Shown here in pieces: positions 38,119 through 48,496 of a DNA stretch of 64,000 nt. Origin of the DNA: CAKSHP01 sp045636325 (GTDB taxonomy: Bacteria; Bacillota; Clostridia; UBA1381; UMGS1253); NCBI GenBank assembly GCA_045636325.1, contig JAZTXH010000006.1:29159-93158 (forward strand), in the 5' to 3' direction. Positions within the stretch are counted from its first letter, which is position 1. Each line of letters opens with the position of its first letter. The notes beneath the pieces are model-generated. The model saw only the letters and a list, made by a program, of their open reading frames with translations, ran no database searches and had not been told where the DNA came from. Both the position numbers and the translations under genes were made by a program.

Positions 38119-41100
38119 TTGGAATTTAGAACATTTGACGCCATGAAAATCGGATTGGCCTCTCCTGAAAAAATAAGAGAATGGTCTTATGGCGAAGTAA
38201 AAAAACCCGAAACAATTAATTATAGAACTCTTAAACCCGAGCGCGATGGTCTGTTTTGTGAAAAAATCTTTGGACCTCAGCGTGACTGGGAGTGTCACTG
38301 CGGTAAATACAAGAAGATACGCTATAAGGGTATCGTTTGTGACAGATGTGGTGTTGAGGTAACACGTTCAAAGGTACGTCGTGAAAGAATGGGTAGCATT
38401 GAGCTTGCAACACCCGTTTCCCACATCTGGTATTTTAAAGGTATTCCTTCAAGAATGGGTCTTTTGCTTGACATGTCACCCAAGGTACTTGAACAGATAC
38501 TTTATTTTGCAGCATACGTTGTAATAGACGCAGGCTCAACAGATTTAGTAGAAAAAACAATCCTTACAGAAAAAGATTACAGAGAAAGTCTTGAGAAATA
38601 CGGTGACCGTTTTAAGGCAGGAATGGGCGCTGAAGCTATTAAAGAATTACTTCAGCAGATTGACCTTGAAGAGCTTTCAAAAGAGCTTAAAGAATCTCTT
38701 GAAACTGCTCAGGGTCAGAAAAAGGTTCGTATTGTCAAAAGACTTGAAGCAGTTGAAGCGTTTCGCCTTTCCGGAAATAAACCCGAATGGATGGTTATGG
38801 ATGTTATTCCTGTTCTTCCACCGGAAATCCGCCCCATGGTACAGCTTGATGGTGGCAGATTTGCAACAAGTGACCTAAACGACTTATATAGAAGAGTTAT
38901 TAACAGAAATAACCGTTTGAAAAAGCTTTTAGAACTTCACGCTCCAGATATTATCGTAAGAAACGAGAAAAGAATGCTTCAGGAAGCAGTAGACGCACTT
39001 ATTGATAACGGTCGCAGAGGCAGACCTGTTACAGGCCCCGGTAACAGAGCGTTGAAATCTCTTTCAGATCTGTTAAAGGGTAAGCAGGGTCGTTTCAGAC
39101 AGAACCTTTTGGGTAAGCGTGTTGACTATTCAGGCCGTTCAGTTATCGTTGTTGGTCCCGAGCTTAAGATTTATCAGTGTGGTTTGCCTAAGGAAATGGC
39201 AATTGAGCTGTTTAAGCCCTTTGTTATGAAGAGTCTTGTGGCAAATGGTCTTGCACACAATATTAAATATGCAAAGCGCATGGTTGAAAGAGTACGCCCC
39301 GAAATCTGGGATGTTTTAGAAGATGTAATCAAAGAGCATCCTGTACTTCTAAATCGTGCTCCTACACTTCACAGACTTGGTATTCAGGCATTCGAGCCCG
39401 TTTTGGTCGACGGCAGAGCACTTAAGCTTCATCCTTTGGTATGTACAGCTTATAATGCCGACTTCGACGGTGACCAGATGGCTGTTCACGTTCCACTTTC
39501 TCCTGAAGCTCAAGCGGAAGCAAGGTTTTTGATGCTTTCTGCTAATAACCTTTTAAAGCCTCAGGATGGCAAACCCGTAACAGTTCCTACGCAGGATATG
39601 GTTTTGGGTAGTTACTATCTAACATTGGTTAAAGAAGGGGACAAGGGCGAAGGCAAAGCGTTTAAAGACGTCGATGAAGCAATAATGGCATACAGGAATG
39701 ATGTTATTACTCTTCATGCAAAAATTAAAGTTCGCGTTGAAAAAGAAATCGAAGGTGTTAAGAAGAGCAAAATTATTGACACCACTGTTGGTCAACTTAT
39801 TTTCAATGAAAACATTCCTCAGGATTTAGGTTTTGTTGACAGAACTGACCCCAATAAGGCATTTGACCTTGAATTCACAAAGCTTGCTACTAAAAAACAG
39901 CTTGGCATTATAATTGATAAATGTATTCGCGTTCACGGCGCTACCGAAACCGCTAAAGTTCTTGATAATATTAAGGCTTTAGGCTTTAAGTTCTCAACTC
40001 AAGGTGCTATCACAGTCAGCGTATCCGATATTAAGGTGCCTGAAGCTAAGAAAATATACCTTGAAGAAGCTGAAGCTCAGGTTGATAAGATTACAAAGCA
40101 GTACAGACGTGGTATGCTTAATAATGACGAGCGGTATGATGCTATTATCAAAGTCTGGACAGAAACAAGCGAAAAGGTTACAAAGGCACTTATGGATAGC
40201 CTTGATGACCTTAACCCCATATATATGATGGCAAACTCGGGTGCCCGTGGTAGCGTTAACCAGATAAGACAGCTTGCAGGTATGCGTGGTCTTATGGCTA
40301 ACACATCAGGTAAAGCCGTGGAAATTCCGATTCGTGCTAACTTCCGTGAAGGTCTTAGCGTTCTTGAGTATTTCATTTCTACTCACGGTGCAAGAAAAGG
40401 TCTTACAGATACAGCGCTTCGTACTGCTGACTCCGGTTACCTTACACGTCGTTTGGTCGATGTCAGTCAGGATGTTATTATCCGCGAAGAAGACTGTGGT
40501 ACAAATGCAGGCATTAAGGTAAGCGCAATTATAGACGGCAAGGAAGAAATTGAACCATTAGCAGACAGACTTCATGGAAGATACACATTTGAGCCGGTTG
40601 TTCACCCTGAAACAGGCGAGGTAATCGTTGAAAAAGATGTTCTTATGAAGGATAAAGAAGTTGATGCTATTATATCTGCAGGCGTAAAGGAAGTTACAAT
40701 CAGAAGTATTCTTGCATGTAAGTCGCCTGTTGGTGTATGTGCACGTTGTTACGGTTCTAACCTTGCAAGCGGTGATGCAGCTCCCGTTGGTGAAGCAGTA
40801 GGTATTATTGCTGCTCAGTCAATCGGCGAGCCAGGTACACAGCTTACAATGCGTACATTCCACAGCGGCGGTGTTGCCGGCGACGATATTACACAGGGTC
40901 TTCCCCGTGTTGAAGAATTGTTTGAAGCGCGTAAACCCAAGGGTGTTGCAATTGTATCTGAAATCAGCGGTAAGGTTTCAATTTCTGAAACAAAGAAACG
41001 CCGTGAAATTACAGTTACCAATGATGAAGAGGGTAATGCTGCAACATATGTTATTCCTTATGATGCACGCATAAAGGTTGCAGATGCCCAGATGATTGAA

Positions 41101-41673
41101 GCAGGTGATGCTCTTACAACAGGTTCTATTAATCCTCATGACATTCTTAAGATTAAAGGTGCCCGTGAGGTTCAGTCTTATCTTACTCAGGAAGTTCAAA
41201 GAGTTTACCGTATGCAGGGTGTTGACATTTCTGATAAGCATATCGAGGTTATTGCCCGTCAGATGATGCGTAAAGTTAAAGTCGATAACCCCGGCGATAC
41301 AAACTTGTTAATGGGCAGCCTTATTGATATGTTTGAGCTTGAGGCAGCAAATGAACAGATGAAAAAAGAAGGTAAGCAGGAAGCAACGGCTACAATTGTT
41401 CTTCTTGGTATTACAAAAGCTTCTCTTGCTACAGATTCATTCCTTTCAGCAGCCTCGTTCCAGGAAACAACAAGGGTTCTTACTGAAGCCGCTATTAAAG
41501 GTAAGATTGACCCGCTTCTTGGTCTTAAGGAAAATGTTATTATTGGTAAGCTTGTTCCTGCGGGTACAGGTATGAGCATATATCGTGATGTTGACCTTAG
41601 AGTTGAAGGTGAAGAAACCGCTATGAGCCGTGCATTTGATGCAGCTTTAAGCGAAAGTAATCTTATAGGTTAA
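38119..41673 (+). CDS. rpoC: RNA polymerase beta' subunit
   Basis: 1184 aa. The start is taken as TTG 38119 ([23 protein letters not shown]), eight bases after AAAGAGGAGG; the frame extends to 38056 but that start has no SD and does not match the family. The first zinc site is WECHCGKYK...CDRCGVEV near residues 57-80. The Mg-binding NADFDGDQ is near residue 445. The second zinc site [13 protein letters not shown] and the trigger-loop region follow. It is co-transcribed with rpoB (98-bp gap) and followed by a strong terminator. Confidence 0.97.
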   Translation: MEFRTFDAMKIGLASPEKIREWSYGEVKKPETINYRTLKPERDGLFCEKIFGPQRDWECHCGKYKKIRYKGIVCDRCGVEVTRSKVRRERMGSIELATPVSHIWYFKGIPSRMGLLLDMSPKVLEQILYFAAYVVIDAGSTDLVEKTILTEKDYRESLEKYGDRFKAGMGAEAIKELLQQIDLEELSKELKESLETAQGQKKVRIVKRLEAVEAFRLSGNKPEWMVMDVIPVLPPEIRPMVQLDGGRFATSDLNDLYRRVINRNNRLKKLLELHAPDIIVRNEKRMLQEAVDALIDNGRRGRPVTGPGNRALKSLSDLLKGKQGRFRQNLLGKRVDYSGRSVIVVGPELKIYQCGLPKEMAIELFKPFVMKSLVANGLAHNIKYAKRMVERVRPEIWDVLEDVIKEHPVLLNRAPTLHRLGIQAFEPVLVDGRALKLHPLVCTAYNADFDGDQMAVHVPLSPEAQAEARFLMLSANNLLKPQDGKPVTVPTQDMVLGSYYLTLVKEGDKGEGKAFKDVDEAIMAYRNDVITLHAKIKVRVEKEIEGVKKSKIIDTTVGQLIFNENIPQDLGFVDRTDPNKAFDLEFTKLATKKQLGIIIDKCIRVHGATETAKVLDNIKALGFKFSTQGAITVSVSDIKVPEAKKIYLEEAEAQVDKITKQYRRGMLNNDERYDAIIKVWTETSEKVTKALMDSLDDLNPIYMMANSGARGSVNQIRQLAGMRGLMANTSGKAVEIPIRANFREGLSVLEYFISTHGARKGLTDTALRTADSGYLTRRLVDVSQDVIIREEDCGTNAGIKVSAIIDGKEEIEPLADRLHGRYTFEPVVHPETGEVIVEKDVLMKDKEVDAIISAGVKEVTIRSILACKSPVGVCARCYGSNLASGDAAPVGEAVGIIAAQSIGEPGTQLTMRTFHSGGVAGDDITQGLPRVEELFEARKPKGVAIVSEISGKVSISETKKRREITVTNDEEGNAATYVIPYDARIKVADAQMIEAGDALTTGSINPHDILKIKGAREVQSYLTQEVQRVYRMQGVDISDKHIEVIARQMMRKVKVDNPGDTNLLMGSLIDMFELEAANEQMKKEGKQEATATIVLLGITKASLATDSFLSAASFQETTRVLTEAAIKGKIDPLLGLKENVIIGKLVPAGTGMSIYRDVDLRVEGEETAMSRAFDAALSESNLIG

Positions 41674-41686
41674 TAATTTAATTATA

Positions 41687-41720
41687 AAAAGAGCATTGGT
41701 TAAGACCAGTGCTCTTTTTG
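41687..41720 (+). terminator. terminator after rpoC
   Basis: AAAAAGAGCATTGGT pairs with ACCAGTGCTCTTTTT (one wobble); T-run included. Confidence 0.92.
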
Positions 41721-41734
41721 TTTCACGTGAAACA
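41719..41734. promoter_or_regulatory. parS site
   Basis: TGTTTCACGTGAAACA, an exact match to the Bacillus parS 16-mer. It sits between the rpoC terminator and parA and is the loading site for ParB. Confidence 0.95.
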
Positions 41735-41760
41735 ATTCTTTATATTATCACGCACAAAAA

Positions 41761-41776
41761 TGTTTAACGTGAAACA
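41761..41776. promoter_or_regulatory. second, degenerate parS site
   Basis: TGTTTAACGTGAAACA, one mismatch to the palindrome. Centre-to-centre distance from the first parS is 42 bp, about four helical turns. Confidence 0.8.
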
Positions 41777-41801
41777 TTTTTGTATTTTTTTATATTATCT
41801 C

Positions 41802-41830
41802 TTTACTATTTTATATAATTGTGTTAAAAT
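41802..41830 (+). promoter_or_regulatory. promoter of parAB
   Basis: TTTACT (41802-41807), 17 bp, TAAAAT (41825-41830). It starts 25 bp after the second parS, so ParB spreading could repress it. Confidence 0.65.
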
Positions 41831-41900
41831 ATTATACATAGCTTGACAGAAACTATACGAACTTGATTTAAGCGACTAATTTTCAATAAAAATTTTTCGA

Positions 41901-42006
41901 CCTTAAAAGGATGAAATTTTGAATAGATTTTGATGTGCTGGAAGCGGGCAGGCTGCGCCTATCAATGACATCAAATTAAAATATGCCGAAATTGCGCCTT
42001 TTAAGG
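41901..42006. repeat. long imperfect inverted repeat in the parA leader
   Basis: Arms at 41901-41936 (CCTTAAAAGG ... TTTGATGT) and 41968-42006 (ACATCAAA ... CCTTTTAAGG) surround a GC-richer loop with GCAGGCTGCGCC. It looks like a dispersed element or MITE, or a folded leader RNA. I see no second copy in this window. Confidence 0.65.
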
Positions 42007-42058
42007 CAAGTTTGGATAACTTTTGTCAGTTTGACACAAAACAGAAAGGATAGTTCAA

Positions 42059-42835
42059 ATGGCTAAAACAATTGCTGTTGTAAATCAGAAGGGCGGGGTA
42101 GGTAAAACCACAACCTCCGTTAATCTTGCGGCAGGTCTTGCATATAAAAAGAAAAAAACACTTTTGATTGACACCGACCCTCAGGGCAATGCTTCAAGCG
42201 GCATTGGCATTAACAGAAAAGATATAAATTTATCAGTTTATGACTGTATAATAAACGAAGTTTCTGCAAAGGATGCTATACTTTCCACAAATCAGGCCAA
42301 TCTTGACTGTCTGCCGTCAACCATTTCACTGGCAGGCGCAGAAATAGAGCTTGTGAGTATAGATAAAAGAGAATTTAGACTTAAGAACGCACTTGCAAAT
42401 GTTAAGGACGAATATGATTTTATAATTATAGATTGTCCTCCATCATTAGGCCTTATTACACTTAATTCATTTGCTGCATCAGACTCCGTATTAATTCCCA
42501 TTCAATGCGAATACTACGCATTAGAGGGTCTTTCTCAGCTTACGGGAACCATAAAGCAGATTAAAAAAGCAATAAACCCATCTTTGTATCTTGAGGGCGT
42601 TCTTGCAACTATGTACGATTCAAGAACAAACCTTGCAATACAGGTTTTGGATGAGCTTAAAAAATATTTTCCTGACAAGCTTTATGCAACTGCGATTCCT
42701 CGAAATGTAAGATTGAGTGAAGCACCCAGCTTTGGTGAATCAATTTTAACTTATGATATAACTTCAAAGGGCGCGGATGCATATATAGCTCTCGCAAACG
42801 AAGTAATTGAAAAGAACAAAGGAGGTAATAATTAA
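42059..42835 (+). CDS. parA: chromosome-partitioning ATPase ParA (Soj)
   Basis: 258 aa, small chromosomal type without N-terminal HTH. The deviant Walker A is KGGVGKTTTSVN, followed by DTDPQGNAS and IIDCPPSLG. It drives segregation of parS-ParB and influences DnaA in Bacillus. SD is AGAAAGGA. Its stop overlaps the parB start (TAATG). Two parS sites lie just upstream. Confidence 0.97.
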   Translation: MAKTIAVVNQKGGVGKTTTSVNLAAGLAYKKKKTLLIDTDPQGNASSGIGINRKDINLSVYDCIINEVSAKDAILSTNQANLDCLPSTISLAGAEIELVSIDKREFRLKNALANVKDEYDFIIIDCPPSLGLITLNSFAASDSVLIPIQCEYYALEGLSQLTGTIKQIKKAINPSLYLEGVLATMYDSRTNLAIQVLDELKKYFPDKLYATAIPRNVRLSEAPSFGESILTYDITSKGADAYIALANEVIEKNKGGNN

Positions 42836-43713
42836 TGGCTAAAAAAGGTTTAGGTAAAGGTCTTGGCGCACTTTTTGAAACAGATGCGCAGAATGTTTTT
42901 GAAACACCCGAAGAAAAACCATCCTCCGATAACGTTTTTATGCTTAAAATATCAAAGGTTGAGCCTAATAAAGAACAGCCAAGAAAGGTATTTGATGAAG
43001 AAAAGCTTGAAATACTTTCAGAGTCTATTAAAATTCACGGCGTTATTCAGCCTATAATAGTAAAGGAAGCAAAAGGCGGATACTATCAGATTATAGCGGG
43101 AGAAAGAAGATGGCGTGCTTCAAGAATGGCAGGCTTAAAGGAAATTCCTGCAATTATAAGAACTTATAACGAAATGACAACTATGGAGGTCGCTCTTATT
43201 GAAAACCTTCAGCGCGAAGACTTAAATCCCATTGAAGAAGCTTTAGGTTATAAAGCTTTACTTGACGAATTTTCTCTTACTCAGGAAAATGTATCTCAAA
43301 GGGTAGGCAAAAGCAGAAGTGCTGTAGCTAACTCTTTAAGACTTTTATCTCTATCGGAAGAAATTCAGGACATGTTAAGCCAAGGCCTTATTTCAAGCGG
43401 TCATGCAAGAGCAATTTTATCAGTACATGAAGAAAAGCAATCTGAATTTGCCAATCAGATTATTTCAGCCGACTTAAGTGTACGTCAGGCAGAGAAAATT
43501 GCAAAGTCACTAAACGATGAGCCAAATTATGAAAAAGAAAATCCAAAAAAAGATATTGCTATTGAAATGCAGATAAAAGAAATTCAGAATCGCCTTTCTT
43601 CCTCTTTAGGTACAAAAGTAAAAATTACTGACGGAAACAAAAAAGGCAAAATTGAAATTGAGTATTATGGCAGAGAAGATTTTGAAAGACTTCTTAATTT
43701 GCTTAATTTGTAA
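42835..43713 (+). CDS. parB: chromosome-partitioning protein ParB (Spo0J)
   Basis: 292 aa. N-terminal ParA-interacting residues KKGLGKGLGALF, then the CTPase/ParB-N domain with GERRWRASRMAG and ENLQREDLNPIEEA, a central helix-turn-helix (LTQENVSQRVGKSRSAVANSLRLL) and a C-terminal dimer domain. It loads at parS and slides as a CTP-dependent clamp (family knowledge). Overlap with parA by one base. Confidence 0.97.
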   Translation: MAKKGLGKGLGALFETDAQNVFETPEEKPSSDNVFMLKISKVEPNKEQPRKVFDEEKLEILSESIKIHGVIQPIIVKEAKGGYYQIIAGERRWRASRMAGLKEIPAIIRTYNEMTTMEVALIENLQREDLNPIEEALGYKALLDEFSLTQENVSQRVGKSRSAVANSLRLLSLSEEIQDMLSQGLISSGHARAILSVHEEKQSEFANQIISADLSVRQAEKIAKSLNDEPNYEKENPKKDIAIEMQIKEIQNRLSSSLGTKVKITDGNKKGKIEIEYYGREDFERLLNLLNL

Positions 43714-43894
43714 AAAAATGTAAAAATTGTTTAGAAACCGCCTTTCTATAATCGATTTTTAGTTCATCGGTTATGTTCTTATATTAAAAACATACTTTTT
43801 TGATTACAGAGCATTTTAGGGCCATTTCAGAACACTATGCATTATAGTGGTTTTGTAAAAATTATATTTTTTAAAATTTTGAGTTTTATATTTT

Positions 43895-43924
43895 TTGCTG
43901 GACTATTCAAAATTTTTGTACTAT
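43895..43924 (+). promoter_or_regulatory. putative promoter of the coiled-coil gene and serS
   Basis: TGGACT, 17 bp, TATAAT near 43901-43930; the -35 is weak. The 250-bp gap after parB also holds a CACTAT/ATAGTG hairpin near 43830-43850 and nothing else I recognise. Confidence 0.5.
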
Positions 43925-43964
43925 AATATACTTATGAAATCCGAAAGGAGTTAAAATCATAAAA

Positions 43965-44411
43965 ATGAGAAATAAAAACACAAAACATATGTGGATATAT
44001 GCCGGCGTACTTTTTATAGTTGCATTGGCGCTTATTCTTGTTACCACATTAACTCAATGGAAATTAATTCCTGAAAACGGCAACCTTCAGGTTTTGGACA
44101 GTTTTACACAAAATTCCAATCAAAGAATTGAACAACTTACAAATGAAACAGTAGTTCTTAAAAATCAGCTATTGGAAGCTCAACACAATTATGATGATAT
44201 TAATGCAAAGTATAGCGAACTTCAGACTCAGTATGAAGCATTAAAAAGTGATAAAGCTTTTCTGGACGCATCAAACACAAGGGTTTATTCACTTGTAAAT
44301 GCATATCTTAATAACAATAAAACTGCAGTAAGAGAGCAGCTTAAGAATTTTTCAAAGGAAGAACTTGATGCAATTTTACCGGGTTTTTATGATAAAGCAA
44401 ATAAATTATAA
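43965..44411 (+). CDS. small single-pass membrane protein with coiled coil
   Basis: 148 aa. Basic N-terminus, membrane segment at residues 11-31 (WIYAGVLFIVALALILVTTLT), then a long coiled coil (residues 45-100, IEQLTNETVVLKNQLLEAQ). Topology resembles FtsL/DivIC-type proteins but I cannot assign it. GGAG lies 14 nt before the ATG, further than usual, with no alternative in-frame start closer. serS follows 22 bp later, so it is likely in its operon. Confidence 0.8.
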   Translation: MRNKNTKHMWIYAGVLFIVALALILVTTLTQWKLIPENGNLQVLDSFTQNSNQRIEQLTNETVVLKNQLLEAQHNYDDINAKYSELQTQYEALKSDKAFLDASNTRVYSLVNAYLNNNKTAVREQLKNFSKEELDAILPGFYDKANKL

Positions 44412-44433
44412 TTCATAATAGGGGGATATATAA

Positions 44434-45708
44434 ATGTTAGATATTAAACTAATCCGTTCAAATCCTGAGCTTGTAAAAGCGGCACTTGCGCGCCGTCATT
44501 CAAATATTGATATTGAGCCTTTACTTGAGCTTGATGTGAAACGCAGAGAGGTTATTTTTGAAGTGGAATCTCTTAAAGCAAAGCAGAATGAAGTAAGCAA
44601 ACAAATTCCTCAGCTTAAAAAAGAAGGAAAAGACACAACCCAAGTATTTGCTGATATGAAAGGAATTTCAAATAAAATAAAAGAGCTTGATTCAGAAGTT
44701 TCTGAAATTGACGAAAAAATTCAGCAGATGATTTTAAGCATTCCCAATATTCCTAACGAAAAAGTGCCTGACGGTGCTGATGACAGTTCAAACATCGAAC
44801 TTCGTAAAAACGGAGCGCCCAGAATCTTTGAGTTTGAGCCCAAGGCACACTGGGATTTAGGCGAGAATTTAAATATTCTTGATTTTGCAACAGCGGCTAA
44901 AATTTCTGGTGCAAGGTTTACTGTATACAGAGGCGTCGGCGCAAGACTTGAGCGTGCCGTTATAAATTTCTTTTTAGATACTCACACAACAATTGCGGGA
45001 TACACAGAAGTTTTTACGCCTTTTATGGTAAACCGCGATTCTATGACAGGTACAGGTCAGCTTCCCAAATTTGAAGAGGATGCATTCAGAGTAGCAAATA
45101 ATGATTATTTCCTTATTCCTACAGCAGAGGTTCCTGTTACTAATATGTATCGTCAGGATATATTAGACGGAAACAAGCTTCCCATAAAACACGTTGCATA
45201 TTCAGCTTGCTTCCGTGCAGAAGCAGGAAGTGCCGGCCGTGACACAAGAGGTCTTATCCGTCAACATCAGTTCAATAAAGTTGAATTAGTTAAATTCAGC
45301 CGCCCTGAAGACAGCTATAATCAGCTTGAAAGCCTTACAAATGACGCCGAAAGAGTGCTTGAAATGTTAGGTTTGCCTTTCAGAGTTGTAAGACTTTGTG
45401 CAGGTGATTTAGGCTTTTCTTCTGCAATGACTTATGATATTGAGGTATGGATGCCCAGCTACGGCAGATATGTTGAAATTTCGTCATGCTCTAACTTTGA
45501 AGATTATCAGGCTCGCCGTGCAAACATTAAATTTAAGGATAATCCTAAGGACAAAGCTCAGTTTGTACACACATTAAACGGCTCTGGTGTTGCTATAGGA
45601 AGAACAGTTGCTGCTATTTTGGAAAACTATCAGAATGATGACGGAAGCATCACAATTCCTGAAGTTTTAGTTCCTTATATGGGCGGATTAACAAAAATTC
45701 AAAAGTAA
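44434..45708 (+). CDS. serS: seryl-tRNA synthetase
   Basis: 424 aa class II synthetase. The N-terminal coiled-coil arm is residues 30-100. Motif 2 is [21 protein letters not shown] and motif 3 [17 protein letters not shown]. Start ATG 44434 follows AGGGGG. No Ser T-box is seen upstream. Usual length. Confidence 0.97.
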   Translation: MLDIKLIRSNPELVKAALARRHSNIDIEPLLELDVKRREVIFEVESLKAKQNEVSKQIPQLKKEGKDTTQVFADMKGISNKIKELDSEVSEIDEKIQQMILSIPNIPNEKVPDGADDSSNIELRKNGAPRIFEFEPKAHWDLGENLNILDFATAAKISGARFTVYRGVGARLERAVINFFLDTHTTIAGYTEVFTPFMVNRDSMTGTGQLPKFEEDAFRVANNDYFLIPTAEVPVTNMYRQDILDGNKLPIKHVAYSACFRAEAGSAGRDTRGLIRQHQFNKVELVKFSRPEDSYNQLESLTNDAERVLEMLGLPFRVVRLCAGDLGFSSAMTYDIEVWMPSYGRYVEISSCSNFEDYQARRANIKFKDNPKDKAQFVHTLNGSGVAIGRTVAAILENYQNDDGSITIPEVLVPYMGGLTKIQK

Positions 45709-45717
45709 TTGTTAAAT

Positions 45718-45758
45718 AAAAAAGTTGCCGAAAATCAACTTCCGGCAACTTTTTTATT
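45718..45758. terminator. bidirectional terminator between serS and walK
   Basis: AAAAAAGTTGCCG pairs with CGGCAACTTTTTT. Its right arm lies inside the last codons of walK. Confidence 0.88.
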
Positions 45759-47543
45759 TACTTTCAAAGGAAGACTTATAACAACTTCTGTACCAACATC
45801 AGACTCAGAATTTATTTTTATGCTGCCCTCATGCTTTTCAATAATTTCCTTTGCTATAGCAAGCCCGAGGCCAGTACCTCCCATTTTTCTTGTTCTGGCT
45901 TTATCAACTCTGTAAAATCTTTCAAAAATTCTTGATAAATCTTTATGCGGAATTCCGATGCCATTATCCTTTATTTTTACAATTATTTCGTTATAACCAT
46001 ACCTTACGGATACATCTATGATACCGCCATCAGGAGTATATTTTATTGAATTTGAAATAATATTTATTATAACTCTTTCAAGCTTATCCTTATCTCCCAT
46101 ATAATCAGGAATATTTTTTGAAGCAGTAAAATTAATCGTATGCCCCTGCTTTTTTGCATTAAGCTTAAGTTTATTTATTACATCCGCCAAAAGGTCTTTA
46201 AAATTAAAAATTTCCTGCTTTATTTCATCGCTGTGATCAAGCTTTGAAAGGGTCAATAAATCCTTTACTATTCTTGTCATTCTGTCTATTTCAGAATTTA
46301 TTACTTCAAGGAAATTATATTCCATAGACTCTTTATCTTCCATACCATCTATAATAGTTTCTGTGTAAGATTTGATTGTTGTAAGCGGTGTTCTTAATTC
46401 ATGGGATACATTTGCAACAAATTCTCTTCTTGATTCATCAAGCTTTTGTTGTTTTGTAATATCCTGAACAGCTACCACAACTCCACCTATTTTTTCTTTA
46501 CCTGTTTCATCATGCATCTTATAGGCCACAAAATATGCCATGAAAACCTGATTATTAAAATAAATAACCTTTTCTTCAACCTTGTCTTTATTTATATAAA
46601 CAATATCCCCCATCTGCACATCTACGTTTATATCCTTAAAAAACAAGTCAAATTCAATAATTTTTTCATTAACAATAGAAAACATTTTTTTAGCTTCTTC
46701 GTTAATATGTATAACCTTTCCATCCATATCAAAAGCTATAACACCGTCATTGAGATTAGCCAGAATTGTTTCCATTTTAATTTTTTCATTTCGTATCTGG
46801 TCTAAGGTATTAAAAAGCTCTGTTGACATAAAGTTAAAGGTATCTGATAAAATACCAATCTCATCATTGGATTTTTTTGGATTATCATTATCCGTTTTTT
46901 CACCTTTTGCAAGCTTTTCTGCCTTTCTTGTAAGGTTAACAATGGGACTTGTGATAGTTCTTGAAAGGAAAAATCCAAGCACAAGTGAAATCAATACACA
47001 CCACAGCATTATCTGAATAAGTATAAAAAATATACTCTCAATTACGCCTTTTACTTCTGCTCTGTTATCAGACACATAAACAACATATAAAACTTCATTT
47101 TTACTGTTCTTTACCGGATATGCATAATCCATCATTTCATAATCAAAGTCTGATGAATTTCCTGTTTCCCCCGTCATGGCTTTTATTATATTTTTTGTTT
47201 TTGTAACATTAAAATTGTTAATCGCAGAGCTTTCAAGGCATTCACCGGTTTTTCCGTTAAGAATATAATAATTTCTGTTATCATTTATCCCCAGCCTTCC
47301 TGCACCTGAAAAGGCCTGAACTATTTCATTTATTTTATCTGCACTGTTATCATTTTCTATAACGGCCCTTAATTCGCTGTTTATCTGACCTTCACTAAAA
47401 ACATAACTCATTTCCTGAGTAAATTTTTCAGAATAAAACTCACCAATACTTGTTATTAGTAATGTTCCAGCTATAAGCATAATACTCAATGCAAGTAAAA
47501 CAAACATTAATACAATTTTAAACTGAAGCCGGTTTTTTAACAT
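45735..47543 (-). CDS. walK: WalK/VicK-type sensor histidine kinase
   Basis: 602 aa. Two membrane helices (residues about 8-30 and 165-190) flank an extracellular sensor. HAMP, then a PAS domain (GKVIHINEEAKKMF). The phosphoacceptor His is in VANVSHELRTPL near residue 381, and the ATPase has NIISNSIKYTPDGG, DNGIGIP and GGTGLGLAIAKEI. It phosphorylates WalR in wall homeostasis. No walHIJ genes follow, as in most Clostridia. 30-bp gap to walR. Confidence 0.9.
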   Translation of the reverse strand: MLKNRLQFKIVLMFVLLALSIMLIAGTLLITSIGEFYSEKFTQEMSYVFSEGQINSELRAVIENDNSADKINEIVQAFSGAGRLGINDNRNYYILNGKTGECLESSAINNFNVTKTKNIIKAMTGETGNSSDFDYEMMDYAYPVKNSKNEVLYVVYVSDNRAEVKGVIESIFFILIQIMLWCVLISLVLGFFLSRTITSPIVNLTRKAEKLAKGEKTDNDNPKKSNDEIGILSDTFNFMSTELFNTLDQIRNEKIKMETILANLNDGVIAFDMDGKVIHINEEAKKMFSIVNEKIIEFDLFFKDINVDVQMGDIVYINKDKVEEKVIYFNNQVFMAYFVAYKMHDETGKEKIGGVVVAVQDITKQQKLDESRREFVANVSHELRTPLTTIKSYTETIIDGMEDKESMEYNFLEVINSEIDRMTRIVKDLLTLSKLDHSDEIKQEIFNFKDLLADVINKLKLNAKKQGHTINFTASKNIPDYMGDKDKLERVIINIISNSIKYTPDGGIIDVSVRYGYNEIIVKIKDNGIGIPHKDLSRIFERFYRVDKARTRKMGGTGLGLAIAKEIIEKHEGSIKINSESDVGTEVVISLPLKVNKKVAGS

Positions 47544-47573
47544 TTGTTTTCACCTTTATAAATTAAAAATAAA

Positions 47574-48278
47574 TTATTTATTATCCTTATTAAAGCAATA
47601 TCCAACGCCTCTTTTTGTAACAACAAAATTAGGCACACCGGGGTCATCTTCTATTTTTTCACGAAGTCTTCTTATAGTAACATCAACTGTTCTTTGGTCA
47701 CCATAATAATCATAATCCCAAACTTTTTCCAAAAGCTTTTCTCTTGTAAACACCTTATCAGGCTGAAGTGCAAGAAATTTTAAAAGTTCAAATTCTCTTA
47801 CAGTCAAGTCTATAATTTCACCATCTTTTTTAACTTCATAACGGTCAAGATCAAGACTTATCCTACCAATAACTACCTTATTTTCCTCATCTTCTGATTT
47901 GTTTTTCTCATCGGGAACACTTCTTCTTAAATTAGCTTTCACTCTTGCCATAAGCTCACGTGGTGAAAATGGCTTTGTTATATAATCATCTGCACCAAGC
48001 TCAAGACCTAAGACCTTGTCTACCTCTTCTTCTCTTGCTGTAAGCATTAAGATAGGAGTAGACATCTTTTCTCTTACCTTACGGCAAACTTCAAATCCGT
48101 CCATTTTAGGAAGCATTACATCAAGTAAAATTATATCAGGCTTTTTTTCAAGTGCATATTCCAAAGCCTGAGCCCCGTCATATGCTTCTATTGTTTCATA
48201 GCCTTCTTTTATAAAATTATATTTCAATATATCAACTATAGGCTTTTCGTCATCTACAATCAAAACTAATTTACTCAT
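47574..48278 (-). CDS. walR: WalR/VicR-type response regulator
   Basis: 234 aa from ATG 48278 (MSKLVLIVDDEKP), behind AAAGGAT; a start at 48320 would lie inside the promoter region. Receiver domain with phospho-acceptor Asp53 (ILLDVMLPKMDG) and acidic pair Asp9-Asp10. OmpR-type winged helix at the C-terminus (REKLLEKVWDYDYYGDQRTVDVTIRRLR), strongly WalR-like. It lies close to the origin, as in Bacillus. Confidence 0.93.
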   Translation of the reverse strand: MSKLVLIVDDEKPIVDILKYNFIKEGYETIEAYDGAQALEYALEKKPDIILLDVMLPKMDGFEVCRKVREKMSTPILMLTAREEEVDKVLGLELGADDYITKPFSPRELMARVKANLRRSVPDEKNKSEDEENKVVIGRISLDLDRYEVKKDGEIIDLTVREFELLKFLALQPDKVFTREKLLEKVWDYDYYGDQRTVDVTIRRLREKIEDDPGVPNFVVTKRGVGYCFNKDNK

Positions 48279-48325
48279 TTTATCAATCCTTTCTTTATAT
48301 AAAGAATATAACTTTGCCAATTATT

Positions 48326-48354
48326 ATTTTATCAAAAAATATCACGTTTTGCAA
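48326..48354 (-). promoter_or_regulatory. promoter of walRK
   Basis: Minus-strand TTGCAA (48349-48354), 17 bp, TAAAAT (48326-48331). Confidence 0.7.
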
Positions 48355-48387
48355 CTAATTTATTTACTTTTTTCCATATATATGTCA

Positions 48388-48416
48388 TTGAATATATATT
48401 TTATTTATATTATAAT
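48388..48416 (+). promoter_or_regulatory. promoter of the SleB-like gene
   Basis: TTGAAT (48388-48393), 17 bp, TATAAT (48411-48416). It is divergent from the walRK promoter, which is 33 bp away. Confidence 0.75.
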
Positions 48417-48496
48417 ATTTACATAAGGGTTTTTCCCTTAAATAATAAAGGAGGTTTAAAAAGATGTGAAAGAAATTTTTATTAATTTTTTTAGTT

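Noticed and set aside
48464..48470. TGA recoded as an amino acid genome-wide
   Set aside because: Several ordinary genes here end in TGA (PHP gene, walK, trmK, the gene before radC), so TGA is a working stop.
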